A stretch of 64,000 nt of DNA from Telmatactis stephensoni (Eukaryota; Cnidaria; Anthozoa; Actiniaria; Isophelliidae): the NCBI GenBank assembly GCA_029948255.1, contig JALIZF010001572.1:186001-250000 (forward strand). Direction: 5' to 3'. The notes beneath the pieces are model-generated. The model had not been told where the DNA came from, did not search any database, and saw only the letters and a list, made by a program, of their open reading frames with translations. How positions within the stretch are numbered: the stretch's first letter is position 1; each line of letters begins with the position of its first letter. The position numbers and the translations under genes are program-made. Positions 33,351-43,690 of this stretch are shown here, one piece after another.

Positions 33351-35449
33351 ATCGCTCAGTGTATTAAGTGCAGTTTACAATACGTTGGTTCTACTTCAAC
33401 GCAATTTAAGGTCAGGTTCCGGAACCATAAATCTGCAATGAAAACTAACAAAACTTCGTGCGAGGTTGCAGTACATTTCAATAGTAGTGCTGATCACTCA
33501 TTGTCCGACTTCAAGTTCATTTGCATTGAAGCTTTAAGGTGGCTGGACCCTATTTCGCCAGTGCGCGGGTAGTCGAATTGAAGCGGCTATTAATTGCGTT
33601 ACAGAATTAAGTTGACCAAACTTTTCACGCACACCTACTACAAATGGACCAAATTTTATAATGATGCTAGTTTGGTTGAAGTCGGAGCTTTTTTAACATC
33701 GAAATTGTTATACACTTGATTTGAAATTTTGCCAATTTTCTCAAAATCCTGACCTCGACGAGCAAAACGGTTTATGAGACTTTGTAAATCAAATGTTTGT
33801 CTATAATGTGAGAGCGTTTAAAGAAATTCTATTAAGCCGATTTTGAGTAAAAACGGAGCAATTATTTTACTTTGAAGAAATTTAAAACCGCGGGTGCTCT
33901 ACTAAATTAATTTTATAACAATAATTTTCCAAAGAAAAGTTGCAATATTTTTGGTTTTAAATAATACCAAGGCATGGTTCTTTATTTTGTGAATATGTCA
34001 TCGTATTTGCTATTTTTGATCGCCGTTGAGATGACTGTACGTAAAGCACTAAATTGCCGCGTTTATCTCGGAATTTCGACATCCACGTTAATAATACTGT
34101 TTCTTAAAAACTAGTAGATGAATTTTTTTTTATTTCTCGATATTGAATATTCAATCCTTTACCAGTAAGGTGTGTAAATTATAAAGGCATTGAAGTTTTT
34201 TAAGACCATTAAATAATTTTTTAAACATTGCCATATGTGCATCTCTATTCTCCGAGTTGTTGCCGGTGTTTGATTATGCATGCCTGCATGCGTGTCGCTT
34301 TGGCACCTCGTGCAAAAAATGCAAATACATGGAAGTCTTCCAAGTTACCTGGACTGGTGAACTACTTTTCTTCGCCTTTTTAGCCTGTAATGTGTTTTCC
34401 TGCAATATTTCACTTCTCCGTTTTCTTTTTGTACAAGGAAATACCATAGTTCTAGAAACTGTAGTAAGGAACTGCTACGTACAGCATTACTCTGGATATC
34501 ACTGGCGTGACTTTCCATGTATATTTGCATTTTTTTCACGAGGCGCCAAAGCGACACGCATGCAGGCATGCATAATCAAACACCGGCAACAACTCGGAGA
34601 ATAGAGATGCACATATGGCAATGTTTAAAAAATTATTTAATGGTCTTAAAAAACTTCAATGCCTTTGTAATTTACACACCTTACTGGTAAAGGATTGAAT
34701 ATTCAATATCGAGAAATAAAAAAAAATTCATCTACTAGTTTTCAAGAAACAGTATTATTAACGTGTATGTCGAAATTCCGAGTTAAACGCGGCAATTTAG
34801 TGCTTTACGTACAGTCGTCTCAACGGCAATCAAAAACTGCAAATACGATGACATATTCACAAAATAAAGAACCATGCCTTGGTATTATTTAAAACCAAAA
34901 ATATTGCTAGTTTTCTTTGGGAAATTATGGTTATAAAATTACTTTAGTAAAGCACCCACGGATTTAAATTTCTTCAAAGTAAAATAATTGCTCCGTTTTT
35001 ACTCAAAATCGGCTTAATAGAATTTCTTTAAACGCTCTCACATTATAGACAAACATTTGATTTACAAAGTCTCATAAATCGTTTTGCTCGTCGAGGTCAG
35101 GATTTTGAGAAAATTGGCAAAATTTCAAATCAAGTGTATAACAATTTCGATGTTAAAAAAGATCCGATTTCAACCAAACTAGCATCATTATAAAATTTGG
35201 TCCATTTGTAGTAGGTGTGCGTAAAAAGTTTGGTCAACTTAATTCTGTAACGCAATTAATAGCCGCTTCAATTCGACTACCCGCGCACTGGCGAAATAGG
35301 GTCCAGCCACCTTAAGAGATGTGAATGAAGTCGACAAAAAGCTTTTAACCAGAGAGGCCTATTGGATGGCTCAGCTAAGCACGTTACACCCCCATGGGTT
35401 AAATAAAAGAGCAGAGTTTCGATCCAAAAATAGGATTAATTATAGCTAG
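33351..35449 (+). pseudogene. Penelope-like element GIY-YIG endonuclease remnant, interrupted
   Basis: The frame from about 33351 reads CIKCSLQYVGST, then VRFRNHKSAM and further GIY-YIG-type sequence up to 33537. It resumes after the insertion at 35316 (RDVNEVDKKLL, then a REAYWM block), ends in SKNRINYS and stops at 35447-35449. This is the C-terminal endonuclease domain of a Penelope-like element; the reverse transcriptase part is absent. Removing the insertion and one TTAA gives an uninterrupted frame across the junction. The downstream sequence carries the hammerhead-like motif near 35580. Confidence 0.75.
33534..35315. mobile_element. 1.77-kb foldback element with TTAA target duplication
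   Basis: The element body is 33538-35311. The left arm (from GGTGGCTGGACCCTATTTCG, through about 34340) and the right arm (from about 34505, ending CGAAATAGGGTCCAGCCACC) are near-identical inverted copies of about 800 bp around a short centre. TTAA flanks both ends (33534-33537 and 35312-35315) and is shown to be a duplication because the host reading frame contains it once. TTAA is the target of piggyBac-type transposases. No transposase frame is present, so it is nonautonomous. The longest internal frame (34257-34604) simply spans the hairpin centre. Confidence 0.85.
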
Positions 35450-35574
35450 ATTCTTAATGTATTTTTAGCTCCATAGCCCGTGTTTGTGCCCTTTTGTCTT
35501 ACTTCCCCTATATATAGCCTATTCCAAATTCAATTATTACATTTTTATCATTTTGTATTTAGTTTTATTTATAT

Positions 35575-35610
35575 TTTATCTGAAGAAGACCGAAGGGTCG
35601 AAACGTTATT
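35575..35610 (+). other. Hammerhead-like motif of a Penelope-like element
   Basis: CTGAAGA, then a GACC-GAAG-GGTC stem-loop, then GAAACG. This fits the hammerhead core CUGANGA-stem II-GAAA, with one extra A before stem II compared with the usual form. It sits about 130 bp after the Penelope stop codon, where such motifs are known in these elements. Catalysis is not shown by sequence. Confidence 0.5.
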
Positions 35611-35874
35611 AAAGTTTTTATGTACATGGATTGCTAGAAGTTGCTTGGTTCACCTTCACCCTCTATTCAATTTATATAAAATAAGATATATACTAAAAAA
35701 AATCCTACTTTAATCCAGCGAAACTTTCTTATTAACATAATTCTCTTCATTGATTCTTTCGACTGCAACTGGCATAATAAATAAGTATAAATTGAATGTA
35801 AATTTGAATGTATTCGTTTATAAAATCCTACTTAAAAATACTACTTTGATTTAGCAAAATTTGTAATCAGCTAA

Positions 35875-36055
35875 TGAAAGAAAGAATGAATGAATGAAAG
35901 AAAGAATGAAAGAAAGAATGAAAGAAAGAATTTCCTTTTTTGAAAAAGGAAGGAAGAAGGAAAAAAGAAAGGGAGAAAGAAAGGAAGAAAGAAGAATGAA
36001 AGAAGAAAACAAACAAAGGAAGAAATAGAAAGAAAGAATTAATTAAGAGAAAGCA
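35875..36055. repeat. (GAAA/GAAT)n microsatellite
   Basis: Purine-rich GAAAGAAT and GGAAGAAA runs. The 130-codon frame on the minus strand is an artefact of them. Confidence 0.75.
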
Positions 36056-36626
36056 AATTAGATGGCAAAATATTTGTATAGGAAATGATGGTTTCGAGTG
36101 CAATGTCAAATTGCACGGGAAAATTAAACCATGTGATTTCCTATTAATAATATAAGTATACATGAAAATTGATAGAAAGAAATGAGTTTTTGTGGTTACT
36201 CGCCTAGTAGGCGAGAACCACTGTGTTATCGTGTAGTGTAAGTCCGTGCGTAACTCCACAGGAAGCCCAAAAGTGCTCCATGTATAAACTTCGGAACCAA
36301 TCAGCAGACATTATATTGCTCTTCATTGCTCTTAACAATGTATAAACTTCGGAACCAACGAAAACTCAAATAAAGAATTTTCGCTTTTACTTCGTAATAC
36401 CGATGTATAACCGACACCAAATGAATGACAAGCGATCGCTACGTCATGGAGACTGTGGATTAAAACGACCACAAGCTAAAGTAAGTGATGTTAAATTTCA
36501 GAAAATTTACCTCTATTTTTTATCACAGCTTTAATTTGTCTTTTGCAAACAGACAGATAAAAGGTTCTGTAGTTTCATTCACTTTTACGCGAATATTTAC
36601 CCCGTGATAATCAGCTATTCTTAGGT

Positions 36627-36724
36627 CTTATTAACCGATCGGGAGGTCTGTACGGGAGAATCTTGACGAAGGCCGACCGAGGTCAAGATTCTCCCGTACA
36701 GACCGACCAAGCTCGGTTAATAAG
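36627..36724. mobile_element. Hairpin MITE
   Basis: CTTATTAACCGATCGGGAGGTCTGTACGGGAGAATCTTGAC pairs with GTCAAGATTCTCCCGTACAGACC..GGTTAATAAG around a GC-rich loop. About 98 bp. Confidence 0.7.
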
Positions 36725-37164
36725 AGTTTTGTAATAACTCAAAGTTTCAAATATGGAAGGAAAGGAAACGTCGATCACACAAGGAAAGACAATAGTGATT
36801 AGAGTAATTAAAAGAATAACTACCAAAATCCTTTGCAGTCTTGGAGTGTACACTGTGGACTTGTTGCAACAACGTCTTTTGGATTAGGTGTGTATGATAG
36901 TGCAGGAATATAGTGCACAAATAGTGCAGAATTGTTCAGTTTTTTTGCTACAAGCATGAAAATTGGCACAATGATAGAGGACAACATGTTGACTAATTCC
37001 TGATGTAGCGCCACGCCCAAAAATCAATACTTCCAGTTTTACACCAGTGGAATTAATTTTCACTTAAAATGAAATAAGATTTAATATAGAGTGGTACGTG
37101 GGAATAACCATATTGAATAGTAATGAATAAGCTTCATCCACGTTTGTAAATTTTTAATTTACCG

Positions 37165-37192
37165 AGCTTTCGTGCAATTTGCACATCTTCAG
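37165..37192 (-). other. Hammerhead-like motif of a Penelope-like element
   Basis: On the minus strand it reads CTGAAGA-T-GTGCAA-A-TTGCAC-GAAAGC, the same layout as the motifs at 31280 and 35580, including the extra base before stem II. Confidence 0.45.
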
Positions 37193-37319
37193 GGCAACTG
37201 AATATAAAAATTACAATTGTTACACGAACTTACTTTCAACCAATAGAAAACAGCTAGTATATACGTAAGCAATCAAAACCTAAACGGAAACTATATGCGC
37301 GCGCTATGCTCACTATGAT

Positions 37320-37425
37320 TGAGAGAAATAATAGAAAAATAGAAAAATAGATAAATAAACAAATAAATAAATAGAATAAATAGGATAAAATGAACAATAG
37401 AATGAATGAATATGAATTAAATAAA
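37320..37425. repeat. A-rich simple repeat (AAAT/AAATAG)n
   Basis: Irregular AAATAG, AAATAAAC and GAATGAAT units, probably the tail of the retroelement sequence beside it. Confidence 0.6.
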
Positions 37426-37899
37426 CAAAAGACTAAAATTAGGACTTAATGATAGGAGCATAGCACTCAGGAAATAAGATTGTTACATTAACAAGGTGTT
37501 CCATGAAATTTGATTATTCTTTACAAGTACTGTTCTTTCTACTTAATTAGCTATAGTTCCCCACCCTATTTCCCATACTTGCAGTTTTATGTTAATGGTT
37601 TAATTCAAGAATTCGAAATTCGTGAAAATAACTGTTTTCTTTCACACTATCACCATCAACTCGTTCTATTTGGTATTAATTACACCACTGGTGTATAGTA
37701 TCGATTTTTGGGCGTGACGCTACATCAGGAATTAGTCAGCATGTTGTCATCTATCATTATGCCCATGTATGCCAATTTTCATGCTTGTAGCAAAAAAAAA
37801 AAAAAAAAGAGCAATTCTATTAACAAAATAATTCAAAGCTAGGCATTCTTGCCAGACCTGTACATAGAGTACGAAGCAATCAAAGCGTGACACTACTGC

Positions 37900-38083
37900 T
37901 GGACACGGTCTTCAAATTCAGGCAGTCCGAAAGTTTTCCAATTTTTTTCAATCTATCCTTTATCGAAACTGTCTTTATTTAGACTCTCAAAGTTGCAGGG
38001 TTTAATCGAAGAGAAATTTCTATAAGAAAAATTTCGGACTGCCGGACGTTTAGCATTTTGAAGACCGGTTTGTCCGGTGTCTG
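37900..38083. mobile_element. TIR element (about 184 bp)
   Basis: GGACACGGTCTTCAAATTCA-GGCAGTCCGAAAG at the left pairs imperfectly with AATTTCGGACTGCCGGACG..TTGAAGACCGGTTTGTCC at the right. Confidence 0.45.
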
Positions 38084-39330
38084 TATGAGAGAGGAGCTTG
38101 GGTTTCCTGTGTTGTACTCCCAATGCATACTGGGATGCCTTGAGGCACGTGATCAAGCGACATGACAAGTTTGCACCAAAACGTTAAAGAGAATAGAGTG
38201 AGTTTTGGACGAGGTTTTTCTACGATTGGCGGAGTTTTGCTACTTCTTTGTGATAACTACATGTTGGTAAGTAGTTATTTATTGCATTGGTAATGTTTTG
38301 CATTCGACAATCTTGTGATTTTATGCCGATAGAGCGTCGTAGCTCGTAGTATGACCGATTCGGCTCAAGGCGAACTGAAAATGGCGCCAAAGTTCCGTAC
38401 CTTCGTAGTTACTTGGGGCCTTTTTATTCGACACAGTGTAGTTTTTCTATCTTATAGAAAGGTTTTCGATTTTTTTCTCGGACTGGAGAATGCGCTTCAA
38501 GTTTCTTCGGGCGTTTCTTCGTCGCTGCTAGATAGTAAGGTTGTTTGGATTTTGTGATTAAAAGCTTTCTGTCGCTTTTGGCGAGTAAAGTAAAGTATTT
38601 CATCTTGTATTTTAATCAGGTTTATTTTGGAATCTAGTCCTACGAGTCGATAGCCAGCACAAGCTTTTGACTGCTATGAACGTAACTGGCGTGTTAGTTT
38701 GTATTTTTAGGGATTAACTTGGCTCGTGCATGATTGTGTTTGATAAGACATTTTATATCGTGTTTAGCTTTTTCATGAAAAAAGACTTTCATTTTACTTT
38801 GTTCAAAACAAGTCCTATTAAGTCAAACTTGTATCCCTCTTGATCTTCAAGGATTTTTGATACAAATTGCTCATCTGTGTTTGGATATTCTTGTTCTAAG
38901 AGATTCTCTCTTTATGCCTAGAGTAGATGAAACTGAATTCTGCTCACTTGACTTCATAAACCACGCTGGTCTTAGATTTAGCACCCTTAGTTGCTTGAGG
39001 GTGATGGAGAAGCCATTAACTTGGGACATTGGCTTGTTGGCAATCTAAATGCCTTGGAGTTGTAATGTTTGGCTGATCTTTTCTGATAAAAGGTAGGACA
39101 ATTACTGTTTTCTTTGTTGTCATTGAGGTTGCTCTTTTTGTACATGCATTATCTTCATTGGTAGATGTTGCAATTGTTCTTCAGGCACTCTCCCTTATGA
39201 AATGCACTGAGCAGTTGTGTGTTAAGACATCCCTTATATGTTCCACCTCTCCTGTCTGCTCTTGGGCATTAGATGGTACATTCACAGCATGACAGAATAG
39301 TGGTGTGGCAACTGATCTTGTGAGCAACAG
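38084..39330. other. Intergenic, nothing recognised
   Basis: Only short chance frames are present, and I see no splice-consistent exon chain or complete repeat. Confidence 0.4.
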
Positions 39331-39334
39331 GATG

Positions 39335-42300
39335 ATGAGAATGGAAATCTAGACACCTTCTATATGTGCTGGCTTACAACAGATAATTGTAATGAATCCT
39401 TCCTTCTTTGCAATTATAAAAATAGCTTCTCAGTTTTGCATTTAAATATACGTAGTATCAATCAAAATTTTTCAAACTTTAATAACTTGTTAGATTATCT
39501 AAGATTTCACTTTGATATCATAGGAATTAGTGAAACTTGGCTTAAGGAATCCAACCACTTAGTCGATTTAGAAGGGTATAATTTTATCCATAATTTCAGG
39601 AAAGACAGAATTGGCGGTGGGATTGGTCTTTATTTATCTGAGGTTTTAAAGTTCAAAGAGCGATTTGATTTGCATTTTCGTGACTCCAATACTGCAGAGT
39701 CCCTATTTGTTGAAATTAACAACCCTCGGGGGAAAAATATTATTGTAGGGATAATTTATAGACCTCCAAACCAAGATTTAGGCTCATTTGTCGATGAGTT
39801 TAATGAGTCATCTCTAGGGAAAACAAAATTTTCTATCTCATGGGCAATTTCAATATAAACCTCTTAAACTCTGATAATCACAGACAAACAAGTGAATTCC
39901 TAGACAGTCTTTTCTCAAACTTTTTGTGCCCCATGATCAGTCGTCCCACTAGAATTACGTCTCATTCGGCTTCTCTGATTGATAATATTTTTACCAACAA
40001 TTTTGATGGCCATTTAAAAAATGGCCTTATATTCACTGATATTTCTGATCACCTTCCTATATTTTCTATTATGTACAATGATGAATGCAGCACGACCGCA
40101 CACAACCAGATTATAACCTATCGAGATATGAGCGTCAATAATGTTAAAAAATTTAAAGATAAACTAGCTGATTGCACTTGGCTCAACACAACCAAACAAA
40201 ATGATCCATCCAGTGCTTATTCCACGTTCATTAATGAATTCACTTCAATTTATAATGAATGCTTCCCAATAAAAAGAAGATCATCAAATCAAAGCCAAAA
40301 ACTAAAGCCTTGGGTTTCAAAAGGACTTTTAAAGTCTATTAAATCAAAAAATAAGTTATATAGAAATACTTTCGTAATCCTAGTCAAGATAATGAAAACG
40401 AATATAAAAATTTTAAGAATAAACTAACTCATTCTATTAGACTGTCAAAACGGCTTTATTATGATAAGATACTCTCGGAAAATAAAAACAACGTCAAACA
40501 AACATGGCATCTTTTAAATGAAATAATGAACAAAAAAAAGCAAAGATCTTTATCAAACATAGTATTTCATGACAATGATAACGAAATCACAGATCCTTCG
40601 GATATTGCTAATAAATTTTGTAGCTTTTTCAGTAACTTAGGTCCGAATCTGGCAAGAAATATTCGTGATACCAATAAAGAAATGGTTCACGCTTAGCATG
40701 CGTCCATCGTGAAATGGATGCACGCGGGAGGTTGCTAAGCACGAAAGAAGCGTAAGAGTTCACGAGGCATAGCCGAGTGAGACTCTAGCTTTCTGAGTGC
40801 TTAAGCAGCCTACCAAGCTGCATCCATTCACGATGGACGCACGCTAAGCGTGAACCATTTCTTTTATAACATAGCCACAATATTAAAACGCGAATTTGTT
40901 GATCAAATACAAAATTCTCACCACACTCCACGATTGAAAAGGCGCGCGAAAACAAAGTGCCGGCTTTGTAAATTGTGGCGGCGACTGCCTTAAGTTCGTT
41001 CACTAGCGAGTTTATACTCCGTAAAATATACCAGAAAATATCATTTAAACCTCATGGAAATAGTATTACAAAGGTGTGTACTTGGACTCGATCTTTCAAG
41101 GCTTCACAATATCGATGAAAAAGACGTAATTACATCGAATCAATAGTTTGGAAACTGAATACTCGGATCCTGAGTGTTGTGAGCCGTGTAATGTCATTTG
41201 TTCAAAACTAGAAACTGGTCCTGAACTACTAGAAAAACTATTTTGTTAAACCAGAAGTTAGAAGAATGGAAAGACAACATCTAAAGAAAAACTACACAGG
41301 CTTTTGGAGATTTTTTGTTGTCAACTTTCGATGGTTTGTTGTGCTTCCTGTCACTTTAGTCTCTGAAATTCCACGAGTGGTCAGAAAACCGAGTAGAGCA
41401 ACAAGTATTTCGTCGAAGCTTACAAATATTGGATCTGTTGGATCGACACCATTAGCTTGTGGAAGAATTTTGTTCAGTGGTCAAATATTCAAGCATTCTT
41501 GAGTGGAATGGAGGAATCCTTTGAAGGTAGATTTAAGCTTACTGTAATTTTCTATATTTTTGATGTAGCTTCAGTCTCATTCAAATTTTGATCGAACTTG
41601 TGAGATTTTGTTATATGCTTTTCTAGATTTATCTTCTCCTTCAGCATACCAAAGTATTTGTCAATAAAAGACAATCAATGAAAAAAAAATGTGTTTTTTG
41701 TTTCACAATTAAGCTCACGCTGTAAGATTTTGAATAGTTTTTGAGTGAAGCTTACAACTTCACATTTTCTACTAAAGAGCTTAAGCTTATATAATGACAA
41801 GTCTTGCTATAAAAGTTCAATGTGTTTAATATCATAGTGATCACTATTGAGTTTGTTAGTTTGTTTTTATCTATTTATATTTCTCTAGACGTACATAAAA
41901 TTTATTCTGCCGGGCTGCTTTTAGACGTTTCACCGACCAAACACTAGCTTTTTTTGTATCCGTTCCAAGGTGTTTTCCGAAAGCATTTATTCAAAATTTC
42001 TGACTCTATCGAAAATAGCTTGATGTACAAAAGACTTTTGATTTTAGCTGCTCGAAAAATCACCTGAGGTTAAGACAACTTACTGTCATGGTATTGGTTA
42101 CTTGAATGTAAGTTTTTCAAGGTTTGTTTTTGAGTTTTTGTGAGCTTTTGCCATCTAAAGCAATGAAAAAACTAAAACATTTTTTCGAGAAAAGAGAAAA
42201 TCTGACGTGAGCGTGCGTCCATCGTGAAATGGTTCACGGTAAATTAGCCAATCAGAGCGCGCGCTTTATTGTAGCTATGTTATAATGTTTCTCCTAAGTC

Positions 42301-43690
42301 ATATCTTACCGAAGAATTCACTTCTTCCATATTCATAGACCCAGTATCTGAAAGCGAAGTAATTTCTATAACGAAAAGCTTTCAATCTGGGAAAGCTTCC
42401 GGCTATGACAATATTTCTATGTCTACAATTCAGTCGACAATTGACAGTATTGCTAAACCTCTAACTTATGTTATAAATTTGTCTTTTAATTGTGGCACTT
42501 TCCCTGACAAATTGAAGATATCTCGCATTGTTCCATTGTTCAAATCGGGTCATAAATCCAGTTTTGGAAATTACCGGCCAGTCTCAATTCTTCCAGCATT
42601 CTCAAAAATCTTTGAAAAAGCTTTTTATACTCGATTGTTTAACTTCTTTCATCGTCACGAAGTGCTGTGTAAACATCAGTATGGATTTAGAAAAGGCCAT
42701 TCAACTTCGTTCGCTCTCATTGACCTATATGAAAATATTTCTAATGCCATTGATAACAAAGAAACTGCTATTGGAATATTTCTTGACTTATCTAAAGCCT
42801 TTGACACGGTGAATCATGAAATTCTTTTCCAAAAATTAGAACATTATGGCATACGTGGAATAGCATTGGATTGGGTAAAAAACTACTTTTTTAATAGGTA
42901 CCAATTTGTTTCATTTGATAACGTCTCTTCGGATTTGATACCTATTTCTTGTGGAGTTCCACAGGGGTCAATTCTAGGACCACTGTTTTTTCTTATTTAC
43001 ATTAACGACATCTGCAATGTTTCAAACTTTGCAAAAGTAATATTATTCGCTGATGACACCAATATCTTTTTCACACATAAAAACCCTGTTTACCTTAACC
43101 ATATGGTAAAGAGAGAACTAGAGAATTTTTCAACTTGGCTTGCCACAAATAAACTTTCTCTCAATCTTGATAAAACGAAATTTATTAATTTTAAATCTAG
43201 ACAAAAAAGGATAGCTGCAGTATGTGGAGTCACTATAGAGAACCATGATATCGAACAAGTCAAAGAAAATACCTTCTTGGGAGTCATTTTAGACGAAAAT
43301 TTATCTTGGAAACCTCATATCTCCCAAGTCTCGAATAAGATATCAAAATCAATTGGAATTATAAGAAAGTCAAGTTTTTTCCTCCTCAAATCTTCATTGT
43401 GTACTCTTTATTTTTCACTGATATATCCATATCTGCAGTATTGTAATATTGTATGGGCTAGCACCTATGAATCGAATTTGAAACGTCTGATAGTTTTGCA
43501 AAAACGGGCAATCAGAATTATAAGCAAAAGTGAAGTTAATGCACATACCTCTCCATTGTTCAAAACTCTTCAACTTTTAAAATTTATTGATATCAATAAG
43601 CTACAAATTGGTCAGTTTATGTTTAAGTATAAAAACGACTTGCTTCCCAAGAGTTTCAAAGGTATATTCTCTATGAACAGTGAAATACAC
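39335..43690 (+). pseudogene. Jockey/CR1-type LINE, broken and split by an insertion
   Basis: An endonuclease domain starts near 39364 (VLHLNIRSINQNF, GISETWL, then GIIYRPPN), shifts frame near 39830 and continues (NFNINLLN; ISDHLPIF). A second shift occurs near 40380. Reverse transcriptase follows the insertion, from 42419: SRIVPLFKSG, NYRPVSILP, FLDLSKAFDTVNH, GVPQGSILGPLFF, and the catalytic FADDTN. The usual GDFN endonuclease motif reads GNFN here, so the Asp is lost. After about 43690 the frame runs on to 44116 in unrelated sequence, so the 3' end is replaced. Two frameshifts, the mutated catalytic residue and the insertion (about 40680-42287) make it non-functional. The clade is called from motif style only. 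Confidence 0.85.
40679..42287. mobile_element. Nested DNA-transposon insertion inside the LINE
   Basis: LINE sequence stops after ..AATAAAG near 40680 and resumes at TTTCTCCTAAG near 42288. The insert begins with a hairpin (40679-40861) whose arms GAAATGGTTCACGCTTAGC / GCTAAGCGTGAACCATTTC are exact. Outer ends TTATAACATAGCCACAAT (40864) and ATTGTAGCTATGTTATAA (42267-42284) form a second inverted pair. GCGTCCATCGTGAAATGG also recurs near the right end. This suggests one TIR element carrying another at its edge. No transposase frame is visible; the 78-codon frame at 41266 is not recognisable. Confidence 0.6.

Larger units (their letters stand above)
36935..37796. mobile_element. Inverted-repeat pair enclosing Penelope-type sequence
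   Basis: 36935-37056 (TTGCTACAAGCATGAAAATTGG onward to TTTTACACCAGTGG) is repeated in inverted form at 37672-37796, with a few differences and a poly(A) extension in the right copy. The intervening 615 bp contain a minus-strand hammerhead-like motif and AAAT-rich simple sequence. This could be a foldback element or two head-to-head copies. Confidence 0.55.

Noticed and set aside
34257..34604. 115-residue cysteine-rich protein
   Set aside because: It spans the centre of the foldback hairpin and mirrors itself on both strands.
35867..36259. 130-codon minus-strand frame
   Set aside because: Its hydrophobic Phe/Ser half is a GAAA/GAAT microsatellite, and the rest resembles nothing.
38351..38557. 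Possible short gene with an ATGGCGCC start
   Set aside because: The frame is short and not protein-like, and no splice chain was found.
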